Shown here one piece after another: positions 1 to 5,918 of a stretch of DNA of 20,502 nucleotides. The stretch is taken from the IMG/VR virus record IMGVR_UViG_3300032323_004092, positions 1-20,502 of that record; one strand, written 5' to 3'. The DNA is from a virus. The translations under genes were made by a program, and so were the position numbers. Every line of letters starts with the position of its first letter. Position 1 is the stretch's first letter. Under the pieces are notes generated by a model. That model made no database searches. It was not told the origin of the DNA and saw only the letters and a list, made by a program, of their open reading frames with translations.

Positions 1-410
1 AGCCACCAAGTGCCATCAGCTGGTATTCCCACTGGGCGACTCAATGAAGCAGTGAGTTCAGTGAGGTCAATGTCTGCTCGCTGAACATAGGCACGATTTG
101 TTATACCCAATGCACTATATGCAGCCAACAAGCCATATTCGTTGAGCTCGTAGCCGTTGATTGGAGTGCCAGTAGTGGTATTGTAGAAAAATGGTACACC
201 AAATGTGGCAGCAAGGTCTCGCTGGCTGGTGATTAGATAAGTTTTGTTAGCGTTTGCAGCCAATGTTCCAGCTGCCACAGTAACTCCGTTGCCAGAAACT
301 TTGTTTTGAGCAGTGGCAATAACAAAGTAAGGAACGGTGTTAACCGCTGATGAAATATATTGACTTTCGTCAATTACAGTTACTTGTACGCCAGGTGATA
401 GTAGAGCCAT
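1..410 (-). CDS. gp18: Tail sheath protein, T4 gp18-like (N-terminal part, cut by window edge)
   Basis: This is the contractile tail sheath subunit, which polymerises around the tail tube and contracts at infection. I translated the reverse strand by hand: the open frame starts at ATG 410 and runs off the left edge, giving 136 residues. It begins MALLSPGVQVTVIDES and later has PINGYELNEYGLLAAYSALG and NRAYVQRADIDLTEL, the N-terminal signature of T4-like myovirus sheaths (GVxVxVxDES opening; NEYGxxxAYxALGxxNxxYVxRADVDLxxL). An AAGGA ribosome site (418-422) lies 7 bases before the ATG, and a late-promoter box lies 24 bases upstream. The C-terminal part is outside the window. Sheath identity is confident; completeness cannot be judged. 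Confidence 0.93.
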   Translation of the reverse strand, partial: MALLSPGVQVTVIDESQYISSAVNTVPYFVIATAQNKVSGNGVTVAAGTLAANANKTYLITSQRDLAATFGVPFFYNTTTGTPINGYELNEYGLLAAYSALGITNRAYVQRADIDLTELTASLSRPVGIPADGTWW

Positions 411-434
411 GGTTGAGTCCTTTTCAAGTTCTAA

Positions 435-442
435 TATTTATT
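435..442 (-). promoter_or_regulatory. T4-type late promoter box before the tail sheath gene
   Basis: The reverse strand reads AATAAATATTAG, with the octamer AATAAATA matching the T4 late consensus TATAAATA at seven of eight positions. It lies 24 bases before the sheath ATG, with the AAGGA ribosome site between. In T4 such boxes are read by RNA polymerase carrying gp55 and gp33; those factors are not in this window. The rest of the 95-base interval 411-505 shows only weak 5-bp inverted repeats and no recognisable plus-strand promoter for the next gene. Confidence 0.7.
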
Positions 443-505
443 GAGACCTTGAAAAAAACAGCCGTTTTGAATACCTTTGCCCAAGGTCCAGCTGGTAAAT
501 AGTGC

Positions 506-850
506 ATGCGGCCACTATGTCAGTCTTGCTATCAAAGACCTTGTGCAGTGAACTATCAACGCAACGGTGTCACACACTATCGTTCGCGGTGTGAGAACTG
601 CGCTAGAAAAAATCGCGGACTTCGTCCACGTGAACCTAGGTGGAAATCAGCAGGCTACAAAAAGAAAATGACCTGCGATCGCTGTGGGTTCAGAGCCAAA
701 TATGTGGCTCAAATCATGGTTTACCACATAGATGGCGATCTCAACAACACTGCTGTGAAAAATTTGAAGTCAGTGTGCAGAAACTGCGAAGTAGAATTGG
801 CTAAGACTGATCTACCTTGGCGTCAAGGCGACCTTGAACGGGATCTATAA
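506..850 (+). CDS. HNH-like zinc-binding protein
   Basis: A 114-residue protein with four cysteine pairs: C5/C8, C29/C32, C57/C60 and C91/C94, suggesting two bound zinc ions. Between the last two pairs is YHIDGDLNN...NLKSVCRNC (H74, D76, N81, N86), which follows the ββα-metal pattern of HNH nucleases (H-x-D-G-x-x-N ... N-L-x-x-x-C-x-x-C), but the usual final catalytic His is not at the expected place after C94. Proteins of this form recur in T4-like aquatic phages, usually unnamed or called HNH endonuclease. It could be a nuclease or a DNA-binding zinc protein. It sits on the plus strand in a minus-strand region, and its last 50 bases overlap the dNMP kinase gene tail to tail. No strong ribosome site precedes ATG 506. 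Confidence 0.7.
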   Translation: MRPLCQSCYQRPCAVNYQRNGVTHYRSRCENCARKNRGLRPREPRWKSAGYKKKMTCDRCGFRAKYVAQIMVYHIDGDLNNTAVKNLKSVCRNCEVELAKTDLPWRQGDLERDL

Positions 851-1472
851 CCAGTTGTCTGACCTGTTGATACAGATGATCCAAGGTGCCATTGTTGTCT
901 AGCACAGCATCAAAATCTGTGCCCACCCAGCTGGTTTCACTGGCATGAATTCCTAGGGTTTTGAGACGCTCTCGGCTGATCATCCAACTCATGTTGCCAC
1001 GCCCTTGATTGACATTCACAGCATCCTGATACCACTCAGGCTCAGGACCCCGCACCACTCTTATCACTTTGCCGCTGGCATTTCTGATAGCTTCAATTTC
1101 GTTGGGAAATCTACAATCGCTGATCACAACGTCATCTTCGCTGGTACGCAGTTTGTTTTCTAACGCTGCAATCCAAATGTCATCGTGGAAAGCTCGGCGA
1201 CAAACTTCGGTGCCCCAGTGTTGTAAAATCCAACGTGGTGTCAAATGTGGCATAGACAGACGTTCAGCCCACCAAGAATCAACTTGTTCGCGCCACTCTC
1301 GGGCTTCCTTGGTACGCCCTTCTAACAGAGTTCGGTCCCATCCAAATACCGCGCTTACCGCATCTTTCAGTGTGTTTGCAAAACTTTCGCGTCTGAACCC
1401 GTGAAAGTTTACAAGAAAGTCAGCGATGGTATCTTTGCCTGATCCAATGAATCCGCAAATTCCAATGATCAT
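801..1472 (-). CDS. gp1: Deoxynucleoside monophosphate kinase, T4 gp1-like
   Basis: It phosphorylates dNMPs, including modified ones in T4, to dNDPs with ATP, feeding phage DNA synthesis in the cytoplasm. The 223-residue protein (T4 gp1 is 241) opens MIIGICGFIGSGKDTIADFL, with a P-loop at residues 7-15 (GFIGSGKDT). It then has GFRRESFANTLKDAVSAVFGWDR, RWILQHWGTEVCRR and VVISDCRFPNEIEAIR, all in the gp1 family order, the last being the Walker-B-like DxRFPNE segment. ATG 1472 overlaps the exonuclease stop codon as ATGA, and GGGAG lies just upstream inside the exonuclease gene, so the two are probably translationally coupled and share the promoter at 1997-2025. The 3' end overlaps the convergent HNH-like gene. 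Confidence 0.92.
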   Translation of the reverse strand: MIIGICGFIGSGKDTIADFLVNFHGFRRESFANTLKDAVSAVFGWDRTLLEGRTKEAREWREQVDSWWAERLSMPHLTPRWILQHWGTEVCRRAFHDDIWIAALENKLRTSEDDVVISDCRFPNEIEAIRNASGKVIRVVRGPEPEWYQDAVNVNQGRGNMSWMISRERLKTLGIHASETSWVGTDFDAVLDNNGTLDHLYQQVRQLVIDPVQGRLDAKVDQS

Positions 1473-1990
1473 TTTAGCTCCCTAATATTGAGGTATTTAA
1501 GTGTGTTTTGCAGCATGCCTATTTGTCTGCGGCAGTCTTCCAAGGCGTGGTGAGTTGTGGGTGGTATGGGTTGGTCCGGCCACAAAGAAAACACAGTGCG
1601 GCTGTCTCGAACCATGTAGTACTTCCAAGGCAGGGGTTTGTGATAGCTCTTGTAGGCATGCTCAAGAATGTTCATGTCATAGGTAGGACCCTGTGCCCAG
1701 ATTCGCTTGGAGTGCCAAATCAGTTTACCTAGACCATCTAATGCTTCATCCAAGGGTATGCGCCCATCTTCGGCAAATGCTTCGTCACGTACCACAGCAG
1801 GCTGAGTGGCCCACCAATCAATTGTACCTTGTTCAATGCTGCGATTTTCCTGGCTTTCCAAGGTCACACGAGCATAGTAGCACTGCTCATAATGACCTGT
1901 GCCCATGGGGTCAAATGTCTGTGCAGCAATGGTAAGAATAGTGGTTTCTGGGCCTGTGCCCAGGCCTTCGAGGTCAATCATGAGGTCCAT
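1469..1990 (-). CDS. DEDDh 3'-5' exonuclease (DexA / Rv2179c-like)
   Basis: A 173-residue exonuclease of the DEDD superfamily, predicted to trim DNA or RNA 3' ends with two metal ions. Visible motifs are Exo I D6-x-E8 (MIDLEGLGT), the family-typical DWW at 58-60, Exo II D105 (TYDMNIL), a VRDSRT segment near 129, and Exo III H147...D152 (THHALEDCRR). The layout fits the T4 DexA and Rv2179c-like family; RNA versus DNA preference cannot be read. Start choice: ATG 1990 has no ribosome site, but a good promoter ends 6 bases before it, implying a leaderless message; ATG 1981 (Met4) is the alternative. It forms an operon with dNMP kinase by ATGA overlap, a sensible pairing for recycling host nucleic acid into DNA precursors. 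Confidence 0.88.
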   Translation of the reverse strand: MDLMIDLEGLGTGPETTILTIAAQTFDPMGTGHYEQCYYARVTLESQENRSIEQGTIDWWATQPAVVRDEAFAEDGRIPLDEALDGLGKLIWHSKRIWAQGPTYDMNILEHAYKSYHKPLPWKYYMVRDSRTVFSLWPDQPIPPTTHHALEDCRRQIGMLQNTLKYLNIRELK

Positions 1991-1996
1991 TTTGCT

Positions 1997-2025
1997 ATTG
2001 TAGCAAAAATGTGCTCAGTGGTCAA
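1997..2025 (-). promoter_or_regulatory. Early sigma70-type promoter of exonuclease-dNMP kinase operon
   Basis: On the reverse strand TTGACC (2025-2020) is followed by a 17-base spacer ending TGC, then TACAAT (2002-1997), an extended -10. Only 6 bases, AGCAAA, separate the -10 from ATG 1990, so the expected transcription start coincides with the start codon. A perfect 8-bp inverted repeat with a 3-base loop (1990-2008, TTTTGCTA/TAGCAAAA) straddles the -10 and could be a repressor operator. Confidence 0.78.
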
Positions 2026-2793
2026 TCAGCCAATGACCCAAGTCAGCGGTTGTGATGCATCGACGTAGTTGACCAGTTGGCCAATCAACTCGTCCTGTGC
2101 AGTTTTGCCTTCGGCTTTCATGGCAGTGCCGTTGAGTGTGCCGCCGCCCTGTGGACCTGCTATCTGTCCAAATTTTTCACGTGCTTCGCCAATGATGATC
2201 TTGCAAGTGGCCACCATGTAGTCTTTGATCCACTGTTGTATTTGAAAATCACTGAGCAGATTGATTTCTGGCTTGAGATTGTAGGTCCAGATCAGCACTG
2301 CTTCGCCGGTGTTTTTGGGGTCTCTGATCAACTGCAACTTCTTGGTCACAGGATTGAATGTGTAGTTGAAATAGCCACCAAACATTTTGGCAGCCAACTC
2401 TGTGTATTGACTGTAGAAATCGTATGTGGCCAAGCCTCCAGCCACGTTGAAATTCATGAGATAAACATTGAGCGATGCCTGAGCAAATGGATCAAAGTTT
2501 GAAGCAAACGGTCCAGTGGCGTCGCCAAATGTTCTGCGAAAGCACTGACGCACACTCACAACTTCCTGGGGCAGTGTATAGATGTTTTCGTCTTTGACCA
2601 GGGTAAAAAAGCTGTAGCTTTCTTCGTAGGCGTTGTTGGCCCGCTGGCGATATGTACCAATGGTTTTTTGATAGGCTACTTCATAGTGTGCTGGATCCAG
2701 TTCCAAATCTATGATTTGATTGCCCAGCATGAGTTGACAGTATTCGATGAGATTTTGTTTGAGTTGCGAAAGTGTGTCTTGTTGTTCAGCCAT
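2026..2793 (-). CDS. gp13: Neck protein, T4 gp13-like
   Basis: A 255-residue head-completion/neck protein, predicted to join the portal-closed head to the tail. Its start (LIEYCQLMLGNQIIDLEL, residues 15-32, then DPAHYEVAYQKTIGTYRQR) matches the T4 gp13 opening (LKxxIxxxLGxPxINVELTxxQ...ALxxY). The middle has YTLPQEVVSVRQCFRRTFG. The C-terminus, WIKDYMVATCKIIIGEAR...GPQGGGTLNG...EGKTAQDELIGQL...WVIG, parallels the gp13 ending (WVKDYAxALxKELxG...LPGGVTxDGxRL...ILVG). T4 gp13 is 309 residues. ATG 2793 is preceded by GGAG (2800-2803) and a late box at 2811-2818. A 35-base gap to the exonuclease holds that gene's early promoter, so late and early transcription units abut here. Confidence 0.85.
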   Translation of the reverse strand: MAEQQDTLSQLKQNLIEYCQLMLGNQIIDLELDPAHYEVAYQKTIGTYRQRANNAYEESYSFFTLVKDENIYTLPQEVVSVRQCFRRTFGDATGPFASNFDPFAQASLNVYLMNFNVAGGLATYDFYSQYTELAAKMFGGYFNYTFNPVTKKLQLIRDPKNTGEAVLIWTYNLKPEINLLSDFQIQQWIKDYMVATCKIIIGEAREKFGQIAGPQGGGTLNGTAMKAEGKTAQDELIGQLVNYVDASQPLTWVIG

Positions 2794-2810
2794 GAGAAGC
2801 TCCGATATGG

Positions 2811-2818
2811 TATTTATC
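2811..2818 (-). promoter_or_regulatory. T4-type late promoter box before gp13-like gene
   Basis: The reverse strand reads GATAAATACC, 17 bases before ATG 2793 with a GGAG ribosome site between. The TAA inside the box is also the stop codon of the upstream SGNH hydrolase gene, so promoter and stop are superimposed. Confidence 0.7.
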
Positions 2819-3452
2819 GGTCAAGCCCTATCCATTGAGCCAAGCGGTCAGCAATCAGCTGATGTCCCAGTTGGTTGGGATGACAAAAGTTGGGTCTGAT
2901 ATATGGATTGTCTCCTACATCCAAGAGATGCTCGCCGTTGTGTTTGCTGGCCCCAAACCAGTCAGCAGCAGTTTCTTGCCCTTGTGCCCAGATCTTGTCA
3001 AGATTCACTCCAGGCATCCAATTTTGGTATCGATTCCATCCTGCAAAGTACCAGTCCGCGATGCCCAAGTTTTGACACCAAAACTGCAAGGCACTTACAG
3101 TAGAATTATACCGCATGATTTCATTTTCAGTGCTGAATAAGTGGACAATGACTTTTTTGAGATCTTCGTGATCAGTTTGAGTGCTCATGAACAAAGGCCA
3201 TTGCACAGTGCGTCCTGGATTGGTCAAGAAAAAAATTGCAGTGGTTTGATGATTGGCCTGGTGCACTTCTTTGATGTGCCGTTGAAATTGAAACAACATG
3301 TGTTCATTGCTGGCGCCACCCATGCCGTAGTTGTACCACTGATCAAAATCATATTGCTCTTGCAAAAGATGACCATAGGCCTTGCCAGAACCCAATTCTG
3401 CGCCGCCGGGCCAACTGTCACCAAAAGTTGCAATTACTTTAATCGTATCCAC
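2814..3452 (-). CDS. SGNH/GDSL-type hydrolase
   Basis: A 212-residue SGNH-fold esterase/lipase-like protein. Block I is ATFGDSWP with the nucleophile Ser13; block II is YGMGGASNEHM (Gly45/46); block III is FFLTNP (Asn78); block V is CHPNQLGH with the base His191. The position three residues before that His, usually the catalytic Asp, is Asn188, so a Ser-His dyad or a different acid may operate. Possible substrates are acetylated or acylated surface sugars, but nothing fixes this. The start is GTG 3452, supported by AGGAG a few bases upstream, and it overlaps the radical SAM gene by 14 bases, so the two are probably co-translated. No signal peptide is visible. Several T4-like aquatic phages carry such hydrolases. 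Confidence 0.82.
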   Translation of the reverse strand: MDTIKVIATFGDSWPGGAELGSGKAYGHLLQEQYDFDQWYNYGMGGASNEHMLFQFQRHIKEVHQANHQTTAIFFLTNPGRTVQWPLFMSTQTDHEDLKKVIVHLFSTENEIMRYNSTVSALQFWCQNLGIADWYFAGWNRYQNWMPGVNLDKIWAQGQETAADWFGASKHNGEHLLDVGDNPYIRPNFCHPNQLGHQLIADRLAQWIGLDR

Positions 3453-4404
3453 TCACGGCTCCTGATTTTTTACTCACTGCAAACAGTTTGTTCATTTGAA
3501 ATTGACTGCTCACCGGGCAAAATTTACATTGGGGTATCACATTGCCAAGATTCCCTAAAAATTCTTGGCCACGACTATAAAACTCATCCACTGTCAAGGG
3601 TCTATAGCCGTTGATTGTCTGTCGATCTTGATCAGAAATATCAAACTGATGTTGTTGATCAAATTCTGGAAACAAGGCCACCGGAGCGCACTTGTACAAT
3701 TTGCCATGCGCAAAATGATGGCAGTTGTACCGCACAAACCCGCAGCCGCTGTGAGCCTCGTTGGGGTCATTGTCGAACAACACAAATCGTCCCGATTGAC
3801 TTCTTTGCACAGCAGCGGTATAGAAATCTTGATATTCCCATACACAAATTTTCACACCATTGCTGTCAACAAAAGCATGATCGCCGCCCATGGTGTAAGC
3901 ATTGTTTACGTTTCGTGAATCATCTTTGTGTATGTAATCCACAGGTCCTTTGAGAAACTGTTTAATGGTTTCAAAACAACGATCGCGATCATTGGCATTG
4001 TGCAGGCTTACCCCAATCCAATTTCTTATACTGGCATTTTCTGAGTCAAATGAACGAGTCAATTTATCATACAACCCAGGCACATGGTTTAACCTAGTGC
4101 CATTGGTCAATATTTGCACCGATTTGTTCCATATGCCATTGATTCCATCTATCCAGTCTAAGATTGTGGGATTCAACAAAGGTTCGCCACCCATGATGGT
4201 GATGCGTTGCAGTCGTATGCGTTGGCCCCATTGTTGGTATACATCGGCATAATCTGCCCAACGCTGCCATCCACTGAAATTGTGGTTGTTGAAACGGTTG
4301 CAATTTGAACAGGTCAAATTGCACACATTGGTGATGTAAAATTCGATGTTGGGCACAAAACGACGAGGATCGCTGGGATCCTCGTCTATGATATTGGGTC
4401 TCAC
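3439..4404 (-). CDS. Radical SAM protein with C-terminal cysteine cluster
   Basis: A 321-residue radical S-adenosylmethionine enzyme. C28-x3-C32-x2-C35 would hold the catalytic [4Fe-4S] cluster, followed by GGEP at 72-75 (SAM amino-group binding) and TNG at 100-102. Further cysteines at 187, 221, 228, 239, 293 and 296 resemble the SPASM/Twitch auxiliary-cluster regions of peptide- and protein-modifying members, so it may install a radical modification on a protein or peptide. The substrate is unknown. The start is taken as GTG 4404, the first plausible start, seven bases after the preceding gene's stop; GAGG abuts the GTG unusually closely, so the start is uncertain. It overlaps the SGNH gene by 14 bases. 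I found no clear promoter of its own. Confidence 0.85.
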   Translation of the reverse strand: MRPNIIDEDPSDPRRFVPNIEFYITNVCNLTCSNCNRFNNHNFSGWQRWADYADVYQQWGQRIRLQRITIMGGEPLLNPTILDWIDGINGIWNKSVQILTNGTRLNHVPGLYDKLTRSFDSENASIRNWIGVSLHNANDRDRCFETIKQFLKGPVDYIHKDDSRNVNNAYTMGGDHAFVDSNGVKICVWEYQDFYTAAVQRSQSGRFVLFDNDPNEAHSGCGFVRYNCHHFAHGKLYKCAPVALFPEFDQQHQFDISDQDRQTINGYRPLTVDEFYSRGQEFLGNLGNVIPQCKFCPVSSQFQMNKLFAVSKKSGAVSGYD

Positions 4405-4411
4405 CCTCTAT

Positions 4412-5548
4412 TTACCAACTCTTGAGAATGACCAGTGTATCTGTGCCACGACCATTCCATGCAGTCTCTGTGGCACGAATTTCTTTGAAGGCTTTGCGAG
4501 CTGCTGGTTTGCCTGCTGTGGTAATGCTCTTGAGCTGTTCTGCGGGCTTGCGCAGAGTTTTTTGCACAGTTTCCACAGTGGAGAATCCAATGATGGAGTT
4601 GTTTTTCACAGTGAATGCCTGTGCATGACTGTCGGCCACCAAGTGTATGAGCTTGCGCTTCTTGGTGTCGTAAAGCCAGGCTTCGCTCTTGTCCACCAGT
4701 TGAGCTGCTGGTAAGCTACGAAGTTTGAGTTCAGCAAACTCAGTCTGAATTTTGAACTTGGCCGCACGTTTTTCTGGCGTGACAGGCTTGACCTTGCGAG
4801 GCTTGCGTTCCACTTTCTTGATCTGTACATAGGCACCACAATCACTGATTACCAACTCACAGAACTTCGCACAGTTCTTGAGCTGTGTTTTGGTAAGGTG
4901 GCTGTAAGCCTGTGCAATCTGCGGGTCTTCGCCGGCCACTGCCTGATCAAATTCAGTCAAGCGACGAGTCCAATGATCACGAATCATGCTGGTCAGCTGC
5001 GGAGCAATGTTCATACTGCGCATGAGACTTACAGGTTTGTAGTCGGCTGTCAGCTTGGCACCTGCTGTGACAAACTCATCAAACATGCCTTCCATTTCGC
5101 CTAAGCACTCAGACACTTTTTCTCGCAAGCGATCTTGAATGGTCAAGCGGTTGGTGGGGTCAGGTTCCGCTATTGCGGTCTGCTGGGCAGGCTGTTCTCG
5201 ATGAGCCAAAATTTCGCTGATCATATTGTCTAGTTTGATCTGCTCGTGTTTATCCAAATTCAAACCCATGTCTGCCATGCGACACAGCCAGCCAGGAGTG
5301 AGCCGTATTTGACTGTCGGGTGTGGCTCTGATTTGTCGAGCATCACGCACACGTTCACGACGATCCAAATAGCCGGCAATGAAATCTTTGGCTTCTTTTT
5401 TGCCGTAGAAGTAGCCATACCAGTTGAATGCCCTTGTAAGCACAGCAAATCGGTTGTGTGTGGGTTGTTCGCGCCACAGCGGCTCGTCACCTACGTATTT
5501 GGTATCAGCACTACGAGGATTCAAAGGTTTGAGAACAGCAGTTTTCAT
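4412..5548 (-). CDS. Conserved phage-type protein of unknown function (378 aa)
   Basis: I do not recognise a functional family. The protein is soluble, with no membrane segment or signal peptide. It starts MKTAVLKPLNPRSADTKYVG, has a helical, charged middle, a very basic stretch around residues 255-275 (KKVERKPRKVKPVTPEKRAAKF), and an end of about 70 residues reading LYDTKKRKLIHLVADS, TVKNNSIIGF and DTLVILKSW. The basic segment suggests nucleic-acid or phosphate contact, but that is inference. ATG 5548 was chosen over the upstream in-frame start at 5587 because AGGAG lies 6 bases before it and a strong early promoter ends at 5573, which an upstream start would place inside the gene. Similar uncharacterised proteins occur in T4-like aquatic phages, as far as I recall. 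Confidence 0.75.
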   Translation of the reverse strand: MKTAVLKPLNPRSADTKYVGDEPLWREQPTHNRFAVLTRAFNWYGYFYGKKEAKDFIAGYLDRRERVRDARQIRATPDSQIRLTPGWLCRMADMGLNLDKHEQIKLDNMISEILAHREQPAQQTAIAEPDPTNRLTIQDRLREKVSECLGEMEGMFDEFVTAGAKLTADYKPVSLMRSMNIAPQLTSMIRDHWTRRLTEFDQAVAGEDPQIAQAYSHLTKTQLKNCAKFCELVISDCGAYVQIKKVERKPRKVKPVTPEKRAAKFKIQTEFAELKLRSLPAAQLVDKSEAWLYDTKKRKLIHLVADSHAQAFTVKNNSIIGFSTVETVQKTLRKPAEQLKSITTAGKPAARKAFKEIRATETAWNGRGTDTLVILKSW

Positions 5549-5572
5549 TGAGTCTCCTGATGGCAAACAGTA

Positions 5573-5601
5573 ATTATAGCAAATCAAGCAATTTTGGTCA
5601 A
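5573..5601 (-). promoter_or_regulatory. Early sigma70-type promoter, extended -10
   Basis: The reverse strand has TTGACC (5601-5596), a 17-base spacer ending TGC, and a perfect TATAAT (5578-5573). It drives the 378-residue gene with a short leader of about 18 bases containing the AGGAG ribosome site. The -35 and spacer lie inside the 3' end of the preceding gene. A second TTGACT overlaps five bases further upstream, but its spacing is too long. Confidence 0.85.
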
Positions 5602-5862
5602 GTCAAGTGAAAGCATTACCAAAGTGAGGTCTGCCTCATTGCGGAATGTGATCCAGTAAGTTTTGCGGTCAGAGTGTCCATTGGCAGCGCCAAAATAGCC
5701 GCACCAGTCGGCCTGGCGATCGTATCCAGGGCCGCCCAGACGTTGCCTTACAAATTGTTCAACCTTGCTGGCTTGCGCACTGTAGCCAGGAAAACGTATG
5801 GCCACAGTGTGCCCGTTTTCTCTGAACTGCTTGAATCTGCGGTTGAGTTTGACCACTTTCAT
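5584..5862 (-). CDS. Small protein of unknown function (92 aa)
   Basis: An unrecognised, basic, probably globular protein. It begins MKVVKLNRRFKQFRENGHTV and contains RQRLGGPGYDRQADWCGYFG and RKTYWITFRNEADLTLVMLSL, an alternating pattern that suggests an alpha/beta fold. The start is the ATG at 5862; a TTG two codons upstream is in frame but lies between the -10 element and the ATG. There is no ribosome site, and the promoter places transcription start at the ATG, so it may be translated from a leaderless message. Its early-type promoter suggests expression soon after infection, perhaps as a host-modifying factor; no homology supports a specific role. Confidence 0.7.
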   Translation of the reverse strand: MKVVKLNRRFKQFRENGHTVAIRFPGYSAQASKVEQFVRQRLGGPGYDRQADWCGYFGAANGHSDRKTYWITFRNEADLTLVMLSLDLTKIA

Positions 5863-5868
5863 TGCCAA

Positions 5869-5897
5869 ATTGTAGCAGCATTGGATTTATTAGTCAA
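5869..5897 (-). promoter_or_regulatory. Early sigma70-type promoter, predicted leaderless start
   Basis: The reverse strand has TTGACT (5897-5892), a 17-base spacer ending TGC, and TACAAT (5874-5869). Six bases (TTGGCA) separate it from ATG 5862, the same geometry as the exonuclease promoter. It occupies nearly half of the 56-base divergent region between the 92-residue gene and the gp14-like gene. Confidence 0.78.
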
Positions 5898-5903
5898 CCT
5901 GCC

Positions 5904-5911
5904 CATAAATA
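5904..5911 (+). promoter_or_regulatory. T4-type late promoter box before gp14-like gene
   Basis: The plus strand reads CATAAATACTTG, ending only 7 bases before ATG 5919. That would also put the transcription start close to the ATG, unlike the other late boxes in the window, which leave 17-24 bases. It lies back to back with the early promoter at 5869-5897, giving a compact early/late divergent switch. Confidence 0.62.
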
Positions 5912-5918
5912 CTTGACC

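Noticed and set aside
450-500. Possible plus-strand promoter or terminator before the HNH-like gene
   Set aside because: TTGAAA with TACCTT at 17 bases has a poor -10, and the inverted repeats here are only 5 bp; neither is convincing.
4404-4420. GGTAAATAG before the radical SAM start as a late promoter
   Set aside because: It lacks the ATAAATA core shared by the four good boxes and abuts the start codon.
5862-5918. Longer N-terminus for the gp14-like gene from ATG 5862
   Set aside because: The extra 19 residues would be encoded across the opposing promoter region, do not look like the family, and the conserved opening starts at ATG 5919 after a late box.
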